DNA from: MGNI01 sp964353875
Lineage (GTDB): Bacteria; Chloroflexota; Anaerolineae; Anaerolineales; E44-bin32
Assembly: GCA_964353875.1 (NCBI GenBank)
Contig: CAYGXU010000151.1
Span: 1 to 6,361 of the forward strand
Direction: 5' to 3'
Length of the DNA: 6,361 bases
The notes beneath the pieces are model-generated. The model searched no databases. It had not been told where the DNA came from and was given only the letters and a program-made list of their open reading frames with translations. Below are positions 6,275-6,361 of the stretch, piece by piece (within the stretch, counting starts at the first letter, position 1; each line of letters begins with the position of its first letter). A program made the translations under genes and the position numbers.

Positions 6275-6325
6275 GAAACGTAAAAAGTAAAACGTAAAGA
6301 CTAAAACGTAAGGAGTAAAACGTAA
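6275..6325 (+). repeat. 14-base tandem repeat, about 3.6 copies
   Basis: Units begin at 6275, 6289, 6303 and 6317 (the last is partial). The shared core is AAACGTAA, and the second half of each unit varies (AAAGT, AGACT, GGAGT endings). It starts about 20 bases after the permease stop. It is purine-rich and too short and too variable to be a CRISPR array. It cannot form a stem, so it is not a hairpin terminator. Confidence 0.8.
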
Positions 6326-6343
6326 TTTCAATATTGGGGCATA

Positions 6344-6361
6344 AAGGAGTAAAGAAGTGAA
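6344..6361 (+). promoter_or_regulatory. Possible ribosome binding site and GTG start of a further gene
   Basis: AAGGAG at 6344-6349 is followed after seven bases by GTG at 6357-6359. Only the first codon and part of the second lie inside the window, so this cannot be tested here. The region is purine-rich, so a chance match is quite possible. Confidence 0.2.

Noticed and set aside
6275..6325. CRISPR array
   Set aside because: The unit is only 14 bases with no separate spacers and no cas genes nearby. It is a simple tandem repeat.

Overview
The window is protein-coding bacterial DNA with two transcription units that point away from each other across a non-coding stretch of about 720 bases. 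Base composition is moderate, and nothing looks like phage, plasmid or an insertion sequence. The organism cannot be fixed from this sequence. An adaptor, ATPase and permease exporter with no outer-membrane channel gene beside it, a short membrane-anchored octaheme cytochrome, and the style of the intergenic repeats would fit a Chloroflexota-like, possibly monoderm, bacterium. This is inference only.

Left unit (minus strand, positions 2120 to 1 and beyond). The first gene encodes a membrane-anchored c-type cytochrome with eight CxxCH motifs. It carries the sequence hallmarks of the hydroxylamine oxidoreductase (HAO) family. Two bases after its stop, a GTG codon with a strong ribosome binding site opens a gene for a polytopic membrane protein that runs off the left edge of the window. 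That protein appears to be a tandem internal duplication, with histidines at matching places in the two halves. Together they look like a periplasm-facing octaheme enzyme plus its membrane partner, plausibly linking nitrogen-oxide or hydroxylamine chemistry to the quinone pool. This pair is the most interesting part of the window.

Middle (2121-2843). No convincing gene. It holds a candidate minus-strand promoter with a palindrome at its start site. It also holds a large, nearly perfect inverted repeat with runs of six C or G, a candidate plus-strand promoter, and phased ACAA repeats lying on that promoter.

Right unit (plus strand, 2844-6254). Three tightly overlapping genes encode a HlyD/MacA-type adaptor, an ABC ATPase and a MacB/FtsX-type permease. 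This is a complete tripartite-type exporter core without an outer-membrane component. The last 107 bases hold a 14-base tandem repeat and a possible ribosome binding site for another gene beyond the right edge. No clear hairpin terminator follows either unit inside the window.
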